In this document: in pieces, positions 21,173-34,692 of the stretch
Position numbering within the stretch: position 1 is the first letter of the stretch
Layout of the letters: every line of letters begins with the position of its first letter
Source: Tanytarsus gracilentus
Lineage: Eukaryota > Arthropoda > Insecta > Diptera > Chironomidae
Assembly: GCA_038502055.1 (NCBI GenBank)
Contig: JAXRKN010000044.1
Location: forward strand, 778,001 to 842,000
Length of the DNA stretch: 64,000 bases
Reading direction: 5' to 3'
Notes under the pieces: generated by a model
What the model was told of the DNA's origin: nothing
The model's database searches: none
The model's input: the letters and a program-made list of their open reading frames with translations, nothing else
Translations under genes and position numbers: made by a program

Positions 21173-24100
21173 TTTAAGAATTTTCTCTTTATCAAAGTCC
21201 GTGCGAAATTACGAGGCGGAAAAGCGCTAATTAAATTAAACGATAATTTGCATATTTTCCGCTCCGTCAAAAAATCACCACATAAAAGTGCAGAAAAATA
21301 TTTCCAAGACAATACTGACTTGCTTGAGGGATTCATTTTTAAAAAATGTGCGGAGATAATGTGAAAATAATTTTTTTATTTGCTCAAAATTTTTCCACAC
21401 CGCGCGACACAACACAAAAAAACTCGCAAACTTGAAGCGTTAAAATAAAGAATGAGACTGAAATGATTTTCAAGTAAGATTTTTCTCATCTTGTCTTTTT
21501 GAGCAGTTCATGAGAAAATAAGAAAAATAATAAGCAAAAAAAAGTCGTTTTGAGAATGAAAAATATTATGTTTCTGTGAGTAAATTAAAAGTTTCCCGTC
21601 TCTTTTTTGTGTATGAGAAAAAAATTATATTTTTTTTTGAGGCGATTGAAGAGAAAATTTTTGGACATTCGCCAGAAAGAGAGAAGAACTCAAATCCAAA
21701 ATGTGTGAGATATTTTTCATCGAGTTGCTTTTGCATAAATTATGATCACAGGTATATTTCACATTCGAATTAATGTTGTCAAATCAAATACTTTTCGGTT
21801 GAGTCATTAAAAGAAAAATTAAAAGATTTTAATTGGAGGGAAAATGCTAAAAAGTGAATTTTTAGAATTGAATTTTAAAAAATATTGAGGATGACAACTT
21901 TTTAATTTCAAAAAATCAAAAATTAAAAATTTTAATAAATTTCCATAAAACTTTTGATTAAAATAAATTAATTCTAATTTTGAATGTTTTAAAACATATC
22001 GAAACCCTTTTTCAAAAAATTCATCAAGGTTTTGCAAGTTTAACTCAGAAATTTTCACTTCCTCGTCCGCTTTTTAAATCTACACATTTTTTTCCTCTTT
22101 GTGATTTTTATTTTTGTAGTTTACAAATTTAAAAAAAGTTTCACTCGTTTTTGTAATTTTTTGAACGCATTTCTGTTGGAAATATTTTTCAACACTTAGA
22201 AAATTTATTTAAAATTCTGTGGTACTTTTTTGAGGAGCGGAAAATGATGCGCCTGTAAACGAAGCTCACGGAACACTAAGCCCGTCACTTTAATGACTTT
22301 AATTGACTGTCTTTATCAGTATTAACTGGATTGCCTTATAGTGCTACCGTAACACTTGACAGTGATCTTGATTACACGTCACAGGACCCAATATATCAAT
22401 ATACTTGTAGCAGTCCAAATCTCAAAAGGCAATTAATCATTTTTCAATTGTCAAACGGTTGCGAAGGCAATAAATTTCTCATATAACTCTTTTTTTTATT
22501 ATTGACGGATAAGATTTTTTTCAGATATCTTCTTGGGCAAGTCACAAATTTTCGCGAGCACGAGGGAAAATTTATTCCCGTGATTCTTCTTCACGTGAAC
22601 AATGCGAAAGATTAACTAAAACTGATTTGAGTTTGAACTTGTTCCATTCATAATGTACATTGTGGAGAGTGAGAGAGAGAGAATGGCCGTAAAACATCAA
22701 TTTAATGTACATTTGTGTGTTGTGCCTCTTTTTTTATAAACACACGTTTATCATCGCATCACATGTGTCCCGTGAAATTATCATATCTTTCAGTCGAATC
22801 TCTCTCTGCACTATCACTCGAGTGAGTGAATGAATGAATGCGAGAGAACTATGATTGTTGTTTTAGTGTAATTTAAATAATGCACATCAAGTGCCCGAAT
22901 GCAGATGTCAAAGAGATTTTCTTTTCTCCCATAAATCAACGCTCGCACATCACCAAAAACCCTTATCATGAAAATTTAATCTTTCGATGTGTGCGCAACT
23001 CTTCCCATTTTGCTGATGTGTACACAGAAAATTTAGTTTTTTTCTGCTATCTATACTGAACTTTTTTTACCGATTCAAGAAGCTTATCGTTATCGAAATT
23101 CCGATTTGTTTGTTTCGTATCAGTTCAGAGGCTCACTTAACATTGTGTCAGGATGTCGACAATGACTTCATCTTCGATGTGTAAAATAATCACGTCTGTG
23201 TCTTGTTTATCAAAAATTGCCAGAGTTTTTTTCTTCTTCTTTGACGCCAGATATCAGTGGCTGGCTACCTCATTGATATTGATAACATTAATCATGCGCT
23301 TACAGTATAACATGATAAAGTTGAATGGATTTAATAAAAGCGCTTTGATTTTTGTAAAAAAAATAATTCTGTAATTAAGGAATTTTTTGAGCTTTCAAAG
23401 CTTAACCAAGTTTTTAAAAAAATTATTCAGTTTTTTGTCTTTTTAAACGGATTTAAAAACTTTACAACATACATCAAAAATTAACTTCTCAGATTTAAAT
23501 TTAAATCCTTTTCAGATTCAATTAGATTTAAATTTGAATACAGATTTAATTTTTAATCCTTTGAAAGCAAAAGGATTAAAATTTAATCCAGGATTTAAAT
23601 AAATTAATAAATTTAAATCAATTTGAAAGTCCTTAAAAATTTTTACGATTTAATTTTACAAAAAAATTAATTGCTCGTAATTATGTAGAATAAAACCGGT
23701 ACGCATTTTTAGCTTGAAAATATCACTGGAAAATTTTTACTTTGACGCACGTCACTAAAATTTCCTAGAGTATTTTTTAATCCACATATGACGTTGAAAA
23801 AGATATTCATCGTTCATATTTTGGTAATTGATGCCATAAATTCTTTAACATTGAATCACTACAGAAATCCTTATCGATTTTACGTATAGAATTCCAATCG
23901 ATTGCCACTAAAAATAGAATTTGATATCTAAAAATAACGTGATAAAAAAATGATGAGTCATTTGCAAAAATTGCTAAAAAAATGTTAAATTTGAGGGTAT
24001 TAAATTTTATTAATTAGATAATTGACATCAAGGAAATATTTTGTCATCGAGTCAAAATGAAAATGAGCTTGAATTTTAATTAAATTAAGTAGGAAGCAAA

Positions 24101-26305
24101 ATAAAACATTGAAATTATTTTGAAATACCTTTGAAGAATTTTGTCATTTGCTTACATAAAAAAATTAATAAATCTAGGATTACAAAATTTGAGCTTTTAA
24201 GCTCATAAGCTTTTATGGCAACAAAAGGATCCTTTAATTGAGTCTTTTCGTAGTAAAATATTTAAATAATAATTTCTCCATTAATTTCCAATTAATTTAT
24301 TCATATACTCTCATAAATTCAAATTTCCTTTAATAACTGTTATTATCGTCAGAGATTAGAAGCATAGTATGCTAATTAAAGCGAAGATAATGGCACAATT
24401 CTTTTTTTTTCGCTTAATTGGACCAATCACAATAACTCAAGTCAATTAGTTTGTGTGTTTCGAGTTGATAAATTGAGTACAATTGTTTCAACAATTTATC
24501 ATAAGTGCCGTCGACAAATATACGAGTGTGAAGATGTTACACTTCGTCACAATCATCATCATCTTTTATAAACATAAAAAGTGAGATGTGTCACCGACAA
24601 GAATCGCGCACAAACAAATGATTCCTATAAAGTGGCGAGTAATTCATCAATTAACGTTTCTTAAGGAGTGAAATTGCCTTTAATATAATTTTACTCGATT
24701 GCATTAAAATAAACTTCTGAGCATGTATGTGAGAAGAAAAAAAAAATCATAAGTGAATTCTAAAAATAGAAACAAAAAAAAAGTTTCCCAACGAAATTTT
24801 CGACGTTGTTTTAGGTCAAGAACACAATCATGGACATCCTGAAAATTTTATTATGTTTAGTTTATTGTCGTGCACAATATTGAGATTATCATAAGCCCTC
24901 TTACGTTTATCACTATAAATTTGCTCAAGTGTTTTTCTTCCAAGAATTTATTAAGCATGTTTTTGTTTTGTCAACTAAACTATATAAAATAAACGTCACG
25001 CATCTCAAAGTCATCTCTTTTAATGTGATGGGAAATATAAGAGAATAAAATGTTTTTAGAGGTTAAAGAACTTTTCTAAATAAACTATTTTAAAATATAC
25101 TTCCTGGATTTTTTTTGCATTCAATTAATGAGGAAAATATTTTAATTACTTTCCTGGAAATTTAAATTTTCCTGGACTTTAAATTTTTCCTTGTCTAAAC
25201 CCGTTAAATGAATCTAAAATTTAAAAAAAAAATCCAAAGGACTTCACCAAAAAATTATGTCACACAAAAGAATAATTTTATAAAGAACCCATTTAAAATT
25301 TTAATTGCTGTCTTCACGATTGCGTTAATTAAAATGTATGTTAATATTTTTGTCAAAGTTCAATATCAAACCCATTGACTTCAATTACATGAAAGCTTAT
25401 AAATTCTGTTTGAAGTTTTTATATTAAAAAACATGTGACATTATGACGTTGAATTATTGTATTTTCTTAATAAAAGCAAGTCTCATGTTGACGTGAAGTC
25501 AGCAGAAAATTTTCTATGGTATATGAAGACTTAAGTATTGGCTGTTGACACAGATGAATTCTCATTATATTAAGTTTGTATTCAAACTTATCATGAAGTT
25601 ATCGTTACAGAGATCTTAGCGCCTGTCTAAATATTAAAACACTCATAATATTTGTAATAAATGGGAATGACGCTTCATTTTAGTGATAACATAAAAAGGC
25701 AATTATATTTTTGTGAGAAATATTTTAGATTAGTTTGCAACCAGTTCATTTTTTGAACAATATATGAAAAAATTATTAAAAATTAAATAAATTTTTAGCA
25801 AAGACACAATTTTTATAGCTTGAAAAATATTTAAATTTAATTTATACGTTAATCAGTGGTAAATTTATCGAAATATTTTTTAAATTTAATTAAGTTTATT
25901 TAATGTTTTATTTATTAAATTTTCTTTTGTGATGAATTTTTTACTTCAGCTTCCTTTTACACAATTTGCTTGTTCTCGAGCATAAAAAGCTAAACCTTGA
26001 ACTTAAAAATTTCATTTTATTATTTCTCCTTCTCTGATTACGAATGAAACATTATTTAAAGAGCACAACAAAGAAATTTCAATTTACTGAAAGTTCCTAA
26101 TACAAATGTCTGAGACATTATAAGATTGTACATTATGAGCTATCACAAAAGGCACGAACTAGATAGATTTATTCAATAAAAAGCAAATTTTTTCATTTCT
26201 CAATTCAATGACTAATTTTTTTTGCACATGAGTGATGAAATTTCAGAGTTAATTGATAACGGGCGAATGATTAGGCGAAAAATTGAAAATTTCTCGGCAC
26301 ATTAC

Positions 26306-26386
26306 CTGTGAGTTATTTTGATCGAAATTAAATTGTTGATTTTGTACACCCAGCGTATCAAAATAGTTATTTAAATTGTTCCACAT
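26306..26386 (-). CDS. Possible isolated 5' exon (27 codons), unidentified
   Basis: On the minus strand an ATG opens 27 codons, beginning MWNNLNNYFDTLG and ending NNSQ, closed by the donor CAG/GTAATG in phase 0. It is asparagine/glutamine-rich and has no recognisable domain. It could be an alternative first exon of transporter gene 2 or an exon of an unseen gene. It does not splice in frame to the second exon of gene 2. Evidence is limited to the open frame and one splice donor. Confidence 0.22.
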
Positions 26387-29300
26387 ACTTAGTTAAATAA
26401 AAAATTACAAGTGTATTGATACAAAAGAGCTTGCGAATTCAATGCTCAGGCAAATGCGATTCAACGAGCAGAACAAAGACTTATTATTCGTCACAGTTGG
26501 GAACTAAGGAGAGGTTGGGACACTTTTAGAATTAAATATAACACTTTTGATGGCAATTTCTCTCGAAAAATTTAGTGTTCCACCCCTTTGATCACGAAGT
26601 TAAATTTCTGCATTTTTCATATTCCGCTTTTGTTCAGAAAAATGCATTTTTTTAATGCAAATTAATCAAATCACAACACGGCAGTCGCAAAAAAATTAAT
26701 TGTGTTAATTAATAAGTTTTATTCAAACACACAAAAGAGTAGAAAACTAAAGCTTTGCACCTGTATCAATTTGTTAACCGGTTCTCTCTCTCTTTTATTG
26801 GCATAAAACTGACCGCACGCTTACTTTTTTTTTATTGATCATTAAATGTGAACATCAATCTGTAATAAAAAATTATTGCAAAGTGAAACCTGAGAAGATA
26901 ACAACAATCTCTAAAATTGTTGTCTGATTATGTGAAATCGATTTGAGGTTAACATTACTTGCTTAAGGAGAATGTACATGCGGTGTCTAATTAAAGTTGC
27001 TCGAGTTGTTTTGAGAAACATAAAAATTTCTTTGATGTTCAAGAACGATCGAGAAATTTTTTAAGTCTCGCTTTGGAAATTCGAAAGGCAAAATTTTTTC
27101 TTGTTAACGTCCTACATTCTAAACTTTTATGTCGGATTTTTTTCAAAACACGTCTAGAGAAATTTGAGAGACTTTTTATGCTTTCGAAAAAAACTTAACT
27201 TCTTTCAAGGATTGAGAACTAAAAATTTGATTTTAAAAACTTTTGAAAAATTAGAAAGAAATCTAAAGTTATTTGATTTTTCAGAAAAACGAAATCATTA
27301 AAAATTTAAACTTTATAGTTGCATAAATTGTGTTCTTACCAAAAAAAGATTCATTCTTCCCAAATGAGACTCAATGAAACTTTTTTGATTCAAACTTTCT
27401 CTTATCTGATGACATTTTAAGTTAACCTTAAACTTTGAGATCGAAAAACTTTATAAATTGCTTTCTTATCATCCATCAGATCCTCGAATTCCTCAACACA
27501 ATGCAGCAATAATGAGCATCCAAAAAAAGCACAAATTCATAAATCAATTGAGATGAAAAATGTTCGCATACACGTTGGTACTTATTAGCAAATATTTTTT
27601 TGCACCATTTTGCTCATTTATCTTCGAACATGTAATTAATAATGTCTGACGTCAGAACGTTCCTAAGACATTTTCATGAGACGATAATAATGATGGTAAG
27701 TGGTAGAACTGGTCGTTTATAAATTATATCAGCAATTAATGTGAACGTGGCAAATATCGTAAAGATATTGAAGTAATTTAAAATCCGCCCAGTGACTCAT
27801 TAATGTCCACATTAACATCTCGATAAAAAGTTAAATACAACTGCAAGAATCTTGCGATAAGAATGACGAGAGAAAGTTGAATGTCCGCTGGAGCATACAC
27901 AAGGCTGTGGCAGGTGGTCAATATAATTTTTGCTTAAATTTTTTTCTCTCGTGCTTGCAATCAATCTGTTTCATGCCGAAAATTTTCAGAGATGTGCACT
28001 AAAATTATTCATTAACTTTTTTTTGTCTCGCTCGACAACAAAAGAGGTCCGGCTTGGCCAAATTGACTCGATCACTCTTTTTTTCTGCATTTATCGCAGA
28101 CCTGAAATCTCCGCTGTTTTGGTTGCGGTAAATTTCCATTAAAAATTCGCCAACATGCAACATGTGTTTTTTAGTTCACTCAACGTTTTCTATTGTTTAT
28201 AAATTCTCTTCTCAAAATGCAACTGGTGGAATGTTTATTTATGCAATCGAGTCATTACATGTGTTATGAGGTATTTTTTAGAAGCTATTTGTCTTCCGCT
28301 TGGTAATTTTGCCCTAGTTTGGGAAACAGGAAAGAAACTGCTGATGAATTTATAAAATTTAATTTTTAAGGAAATCAAATCAAAAGGTGTGAAACTGAGG
28401 TAAAAATTTAAAATTATTTTAAAAATCGATAAATAGTTAACACACTCGATAAAATTAAATATTTTTCTAATTTTCATAGTAAGCAACTTCGAATAATTTT
28501 ATTAAAACAATGTAAATAACAAATTGATCGTGCGATGAAAAGTTCACGCGTAAATCTTTCAGTAAAAATCTTATTAGAACTGAAATTTCTTCAAATTAAC
28601 ATTTTAAGTTTCCCACTCGCATGCCAATTATTTGCCTTTTAATGAATCGCGATCGCTCTCAAAAACCAAATAAAAAAAGTGGTGAAACCTTATTGACAAA
28701 TGCGGAGCGGTATATGCAAATTTATCTATTTTTGGTGTTTCTTCAAAAACGTTCAAATTCAAGTTCGAGGTAAATTTAAAATTTTCTTGATCTTCATTTT
28801 TTGTGGTCAATGTATATTTATGGTATTTTTAATGATGTGACGGATTAGCACACTTATGAAATATTTTTTTCACTCTTCGAACGGTTTAATTTTTAATTTT
28901 ATTCATTTTTTACGACCATCGACTTTTGAACCTCTCGCAGGTATGCCGAAGAAAGGTGACTTTGGGACACAACAAAAAATGACCATAAGTGGGAATTTAC
29001 CAAATAATCCTCGAACATGTGTTGTTGCTTGTAAAAAATATTTTACTTAGTCAACATGAAAATAGTTTTTACAAGCTAAAAAACATTTTGTTCGATTGAT
29101 AAGAAATTAATATTCAAATATTGGAAAAAAATACACGAAAAAAAATAAATAGTGAATGAAACGAGGCAATAACCGCTTTATGACGTAAACAAAATGTTTG
29201 TTATTCGTGACGTTTAAAAATTCTATGCATTAATTAGAATTTTTTTCATAAAATGCAAGTTTGTTCCAGTAAATTATGGAACACCGGCGCTTGTTATATT

Positions 29301-30210
29301 TTTTCGAATGTATTCAATGGTAACTAGAGTGACAGCACAACCTTGAAGACATGAAATTAGCTCACTTTTTTGCACGTATGCAGCTTGATGTTGAAGTGAC
29401 TTAATATGTCGAAATTTGAGGTTAATTAAAAATGCTCTTGATCTTCATTTTTTTGTATTAATAAATTTTATTGTAAATTTAATGCTGTGATGGTACACTT
29501 CTAAAAAAATTTTCTCTCAGATATGCCGAACGAAAGAAAGGTGTTAATTTGAGACACAACAAAAAATATCCATAAGTGGAAATTTACCAAAAACTCCTCA
29601 AGCAAATATTTAACTCAATTCAAATAAAGGAAAAATACCAGAAAAAATAGTGAATGAAACAAGGCAATAATCGTTTTATGAAGTGAACAAAATTTTCGTA
29701 AGAACCTAAAATAATTTTTGAAAAATTCAACTTTAGAATAATTTAATTTAAACTGAATTCTAATAACTAAATATTTAAATAAAAACTTGCAGCAATTAAA
29801 ATTCACTCAATAAAATTTAATGAACCAAATTATGACATCCATTAATAAAAATAAGGAATCGAATAAAAACTCGATTTATTCGCTGGGAGTTTGCAAGTGT
29901 TCACTAGCCAACTTTCATTTGTTTAGTTGAAACCACTTTATAAACTTTTAAATTTATAATGATGAAGAAAAATCTTTTATTAAATTTTAATCGAGGCAGC
30001 TGCAATTTTTTTTTTGCTGCAATTGTCTTCGATGTTTTAAATTTGTTAAGTAACCACAAAAGCAACTTTCTTTGTGGAGCGCAAAATTGCGAAAAAAGAA
30101 GAAAAATTAGAAATTAATTTCACGCTTCGTTTTAGTAATTTTTTAGCTCCACAAAATCAATTGAGAAGAAGAAAAAGGCAATTTCAAGCTGGAATAATTT
30201 TTAAACTTAC

Positions 30211-30306
30211 GTTGGTGACGGAAAAACTTCCGAATCCTTCCTTTTTCTTCTGAGCTTCAGTGACTTCTTTATAGCTCTGACCTTCATTGCGTTGCTCGCT
30301 GCTTTT
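30211..30306 (-). CDS. Possible internal or first exon, unidentified
   Basis: On the minus strand a 96-nt segment, richer in coding-like codons than its surroundings, ends in the perfect donor AAC/GTAAGT. One frame reads 32 codons (starting KSSEQRNEGQ, ending GSFSVTN). Another frame offers an ATG at 30287 and reads a Lys/Arg-rich peptide. The correct frame cannot be decided. No family is recognised. Confidence 0.22.
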
Positions 30307-33300
30307 CTTTTAAATTTTTAATTATGCTCTTATTTTATTGATTCGCTCTTTAATTATGCAATGGCTTTGAAACATGTAAGCTCGATGTTGCTCTCACTTT
30401 TAACAATTATTTTTTCTTACTCGCATTAAATCTAATCACTATAAATGCAAAGGCACTCAATCCATTTTTTTATGAACAACAATTTATTAAAATTCTTTTA
30501 TTCGGCGCTGAAATTTCACTCGAAAAGATTTTTTTCACAAATAATAAATTTTTCTCCTTCTTGCGAAAAAAAATTAACTTTTTTCCGAAAAAGAGAAAAA
30601 GAAGTTGAGAAAAAAGAACTGGAAATTGAACTCAACCGTTCACAACGAGCGCTTAAAACGGAATGAATTGTAATGAATGGCTTTGTATAGATGTAGGTAA
30701 CAGAAGCATGTATGATGCCTCGAACACAGCGCCGCTACATACAAACATCCCAAAAAATATATATATAAGCTACTACAATAAATGAGAACTAACTTAAGTG
30801 CCTCGTTTATAGTTCTTTTCTCTTCCATTTTCATTTGCTATCGAAGTCACTGCAGTCACTCTACATATATCAATATTTCGAGTATGAACCTTATCATGCA
30901 CAATGCAATTCTCTGGTACAGCTCGACGATATTGCTTGAGAGCGAGAGAGGATTTTTTTTCGAGAGAGAGCGAGCGATGATGTTTCAGTGTCTTTAGCAA
31001 TGAACACTTTCATGATCAGACAATAGCAAGAGACTTCTGACGTACTGCTTATCACATCCAATCAAATTAAAATTTTCTTACGGTAATTTCTTCTTCTTAT
31101 TTGGCTGTAACGAGTTATATTTTACTTTTCGCGAGGCAAAGCATGGCGTGAGAATTTTGAGATTGATGTTACACTTCTACTTCCTTGTGATGAACATGAC
31201 AATTAACGCTAGAACTACACGATTGTAGAAATACGCGTGAATATCCAACTTCGTGAGCAATTTAGCGCTACAATTCTTCGAGCTGAGGGCATGTTCTTAA
31301 TAAGTTTAATCACGTGAATTAGTAAATTTTCTCATACGGTTCTAAATTTTTTTCATTCCAACGAGGTTAATTGTGAGATTGTTTAGAAAATATTAAAGAT
31401 GAGCATTTATGTGTGGCAATTTAAGAAAAAACTTTAAAAATCCTTTGTCATAATTTTGAAGAATGTAAAATTTAAATTTAATTTCTTAAAAGATATTCAA
31501 TTAGTGAAGAAATAAAATTATTAAAAATAAATGAAATTTTCACCCTTAATTATTTATTAAAACAAAAAATCTTTTATTCCAATTCAATCTTTAATTTTAT
31601 ATCAATCAATATTAATGATCTCTGCATATTTTCTTTATCACCAATTCTAAAATATTTTTCTCGGCATTCAATTAAGATTAAGTCACAAGCTCTGACTCAA
31701 ATTGAAAAATTTCTTCATCGAATTCGAAAAAAAAAATTAAATACACAACAAAAGGCTCCATCTCACACTTCTATTAAATAATTGTTTGCTATTCAAAGTC
31801 GTCGCCTGTCGTGTATGAAAAACGCTTTAAATAAAATATGTGTACATAATGTATGCTCCCACAAGTCATCTCGCTAAAGTACTTGTTATTATGGGATGTG
31901 AAAATGTGCGATTAAATGGATTAAAATTAGCATTTTATTCAAAACACCTGACGGTTCAGTTATGAGAAAATTCTAAGTTTCTCCCAATGACAAATTTAAA
32001 TCTAAAAATAATATTTTCTTTTGAAGTTCCACTCGATGACACTTGAGAGTTCCTTTGAGTGACTTGCGATATTTTTTAAAAGTAAAAAAGCTCTAGAAAA
32101 TTGAAAAATGAGTTCTCAGACACTCGAGAGTATCTTCAAATATTGTCTCACAAATGAGTAATTAATTTTAAACTTAATGAAAGTTAAAACTCTTCGAAAG
32201 AATTCTAAATTCGATAACTTTGAGGATTAAATTAACTTGACAAAGTTTTTAATTAGCAGTTGTAATTTTTGGTTAAAATATTTATTGCTGGCCACGACTG
32301 GATGCAAATTCAAAACGCTCATTTGAGCCTCGAGATATATTTAGTATGGTAATTGACATTTTAAGATCGTGTCTGGAATTTTAATTTAAATTCTTCAATT
32401 ATTGTGTTGTCATGCAGACTTGAGTTTGTAAGACACTTGTAACGGGTATAACAATACGCAATGAATTTCGGACTTTGAGCTCTTATCAATGTTTAAAAGA
32501 ATTTTTTGTTTGTGGATGCTAAATATTATGCAGTGCTATGTTCAGTGTCTGGTCATCGAGTGATGGAAAAAATATTTAAAATTTAATTTCCAACCCATTT
32601 TTTTGCAAGAATTTTACAACCAACACAATTCGAATAATTTTGGAGCAATTAGTAAAACAAATTTGCTTAAAGACCCAAAAAAAAATCATTAAAATTGTCT
32701 ATAAGCATCTGACACGGTCAAGCGAGCTTTCTTCTCCTTTTACTCCGCCTCCATAATCTATTGTTAAGCATCCCAAACACAAATAAATTTATCGCATGAA
32801 TATTGTGAATTCTTCTTCTAGAATCAATCAAGAGAACTTTTTCAACGAGCGCAAAATTTTATTTAATTCATTCAATTCAAGATAATTGATATTCACGCTA
32901 TAAAATTTTTCATTGCAGTGATGATAAAAAAGTGTATATATGAGAAATCGTCGTAAAAAGGAGAAGCTAACAATTTCATTCTTTATTTATTTTTGCTCCG
33001 TCTTCCAAAGGCAACACTAACTGGAAAGAATTGACGCATTGCGGATGAAATTTATACTCTCCGTTTGTAATTGATTACGAATTAATTGTAATGTATCATC
33101 TTGACGAATTGGTTATGTGGTGATTTATTGTGATGGGGTTTTTGGCTTCTTAATTATTTTTTCCTTGCAAGGAAAATTGAGCTTGATAATTTAGATAAAA
33201 AGCCGTTAATAATAAATTTAAATATTCAGGTTACAAAAATTGGTGTCTCTGCTAAATTTTCTAAACTTTTTTAAAAAGTTATTTAAATTTAAATCTTTGT

Positions 33301-34084
33301 GGATCTTTAAAAAAAAATTCAGAAGACGAACTGCAACCGCATAAATATTTAATGAATATATCAAAAATTCAATTCGAGGTTTATTTGTGGGCGATCGAAA
33401 AGCATGAAATGTTTTATCAAAAATCAGTCAATAAATTCGTTGACTTTCACCTCGCGTCTAGAAGTCGTATGACACGCTCCTTCAAGGCTGCATTAAATAA
33501 TGAACGACACACTGCATGCGACCACTAATTAAACCGAGTTTTTAATCCTCTGCAAGTAAACAGCGGGAGCTTTGAAAGTATCGGTGACCTTGTCAGTGAA
33601 TATTCTCAAGAATCGATACTTCTTAACCCTTCTCAGATCGCATGACCGACAACGCAATTTCATCCGGAATGTTCGTGATTTCTTCATACCGAAATGATTG
33701 ATTGGAATGTCTCTATTAAGTAATTGCAAGAGCTTTAATGAGCACGCAACCACTTTTTTTTCGGCTAGAACCAAAACAATTATGCTGAGAATTATTCTTC
33801 AAGGTGGAAGACAAATGACATTGTTACGCGATAAATTTGCGGAAACATTTTTTGTTCAGTGACCCACGAGGTAAAATTTTCAATGAGTCCCAGAAATTCA
33901 CAATGACATGAAGCATGAAATCACAAGTACTTCCCACCCCAAAAATGAATCAAACGAGGTGACATTCTCGTCATCAATGATAAATCTCACACATTTCACT
34001 TTCTTTCGAGATTTTTTAAGCATCATCACGGGATGAATGAAATTTCACAATTTTATTAAATATTCAAATTTTCAATTTTTACGC

Positions 34085-34303
34085 TCTATTTAACAATCAA
34101 ACAAAATATTTGAACCCGTTTAAACAAGGGGAGGTTTACATATTTTTATAAAAAAAAAATATGTGAAAAAATTCGTCAGAAAAAGATTTCAATTATTGCG
34201 TGTAATTCATTCAAAATACGATAAACTTTTCATATAAATTTTACTCCTTTATAAAAACAAGATTGATGATAAAAAAAATTCTATATGAGATAAATTTTTA
34301 AGC
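34085..34303 (+). repeat. Direct duplication, left copy (about 219 bp)
   Basis: From TCTATTTAAC to TTTTTAAGC this segment matches 34472..34692 at roughly 95 percent by eye, with a few substitutions and small indels. The two copies flank a 168-bp segment that is absent from both. Confidence 0.9.
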
Positions 34304-34471
34304 CTTTGCTGTTGGTGTTTGAGCTCCGGGTAGGCATTCCGGGGGTGCTGTTGGGGGGAAAAAGGTTTTATATCTATTTTAAGGAAATCTTAAGGTTCTG
34401 CATGGTTTGGTCCTCCTGGTTTGTCCTGTGTCGCTACCTCTTTGTCATATATCTATCTATCTATCTATCTA
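34304..34471 (+). mobile_element. GC-rich insert with (ATCT)n tail between direct duplicates
   Basis: A GC-rich 168-bp segment (runs such as CCGGGGGTGCTG, then GTCCTCCTGG) ends in a tetranucleotide repeat CTATCTATCTAT running to 34476. It differs sharply in composition from its flanks and is bracketed by the 219-bp duplicates. The short-repeat tail resembles the 3' end of some non-LTR retrotransposons. No coding capacity remains. Confidence 0.45.
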
Positions 34472-34692
34472 TCTATTTAACAATCAAACAAAATATTTGA
34501 ACCCGTTTAAACAAGGGGAGGTTTACATATTTTTATAAAAAAAAAATATGTGAAAAAATTCGTCAGAAAAAGATTTCAATTATTGCGTGTAATTCATTCA
34601 AAATACGATAAGCTTTTCATATAAATTTTACTCCTTAGTAAAAACAAGATTGATGATAAAATAAATTCCCATATGAGAATAAATTTTAAAGC
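34472..34692 (+). repeat. Direct duplication, right copy (about 221 bp)
   Basis: Second copy of 34085..34303. Differences include GATAAGC for GATAAAC and CTTAGTAAA for CTTTATAAA, so the copies are not identical and the duplication is not a very recent sequencing artefact. Confidence 0.9.

Noticed and set aside
22300..22490. Open plus-strand stretch reading TLDSDLDYTSQDP
   Set aside because: No usable donor after it and no ATG. The frame is closed by stops on both sides within about 55 codons.
23153..23374. 73-codon plus-strand frame and an antisense minus frame ending DILTQC
   Set aside because: Both depend on a Phe/Lys run and lack splice partners. Strand cannot be decided.
33529..33774. 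81-codon minus-strand open frame
   Set aside because: Other frames are equally open over the same patch and no family is recognised, so it is reported only as a composition anomaly.
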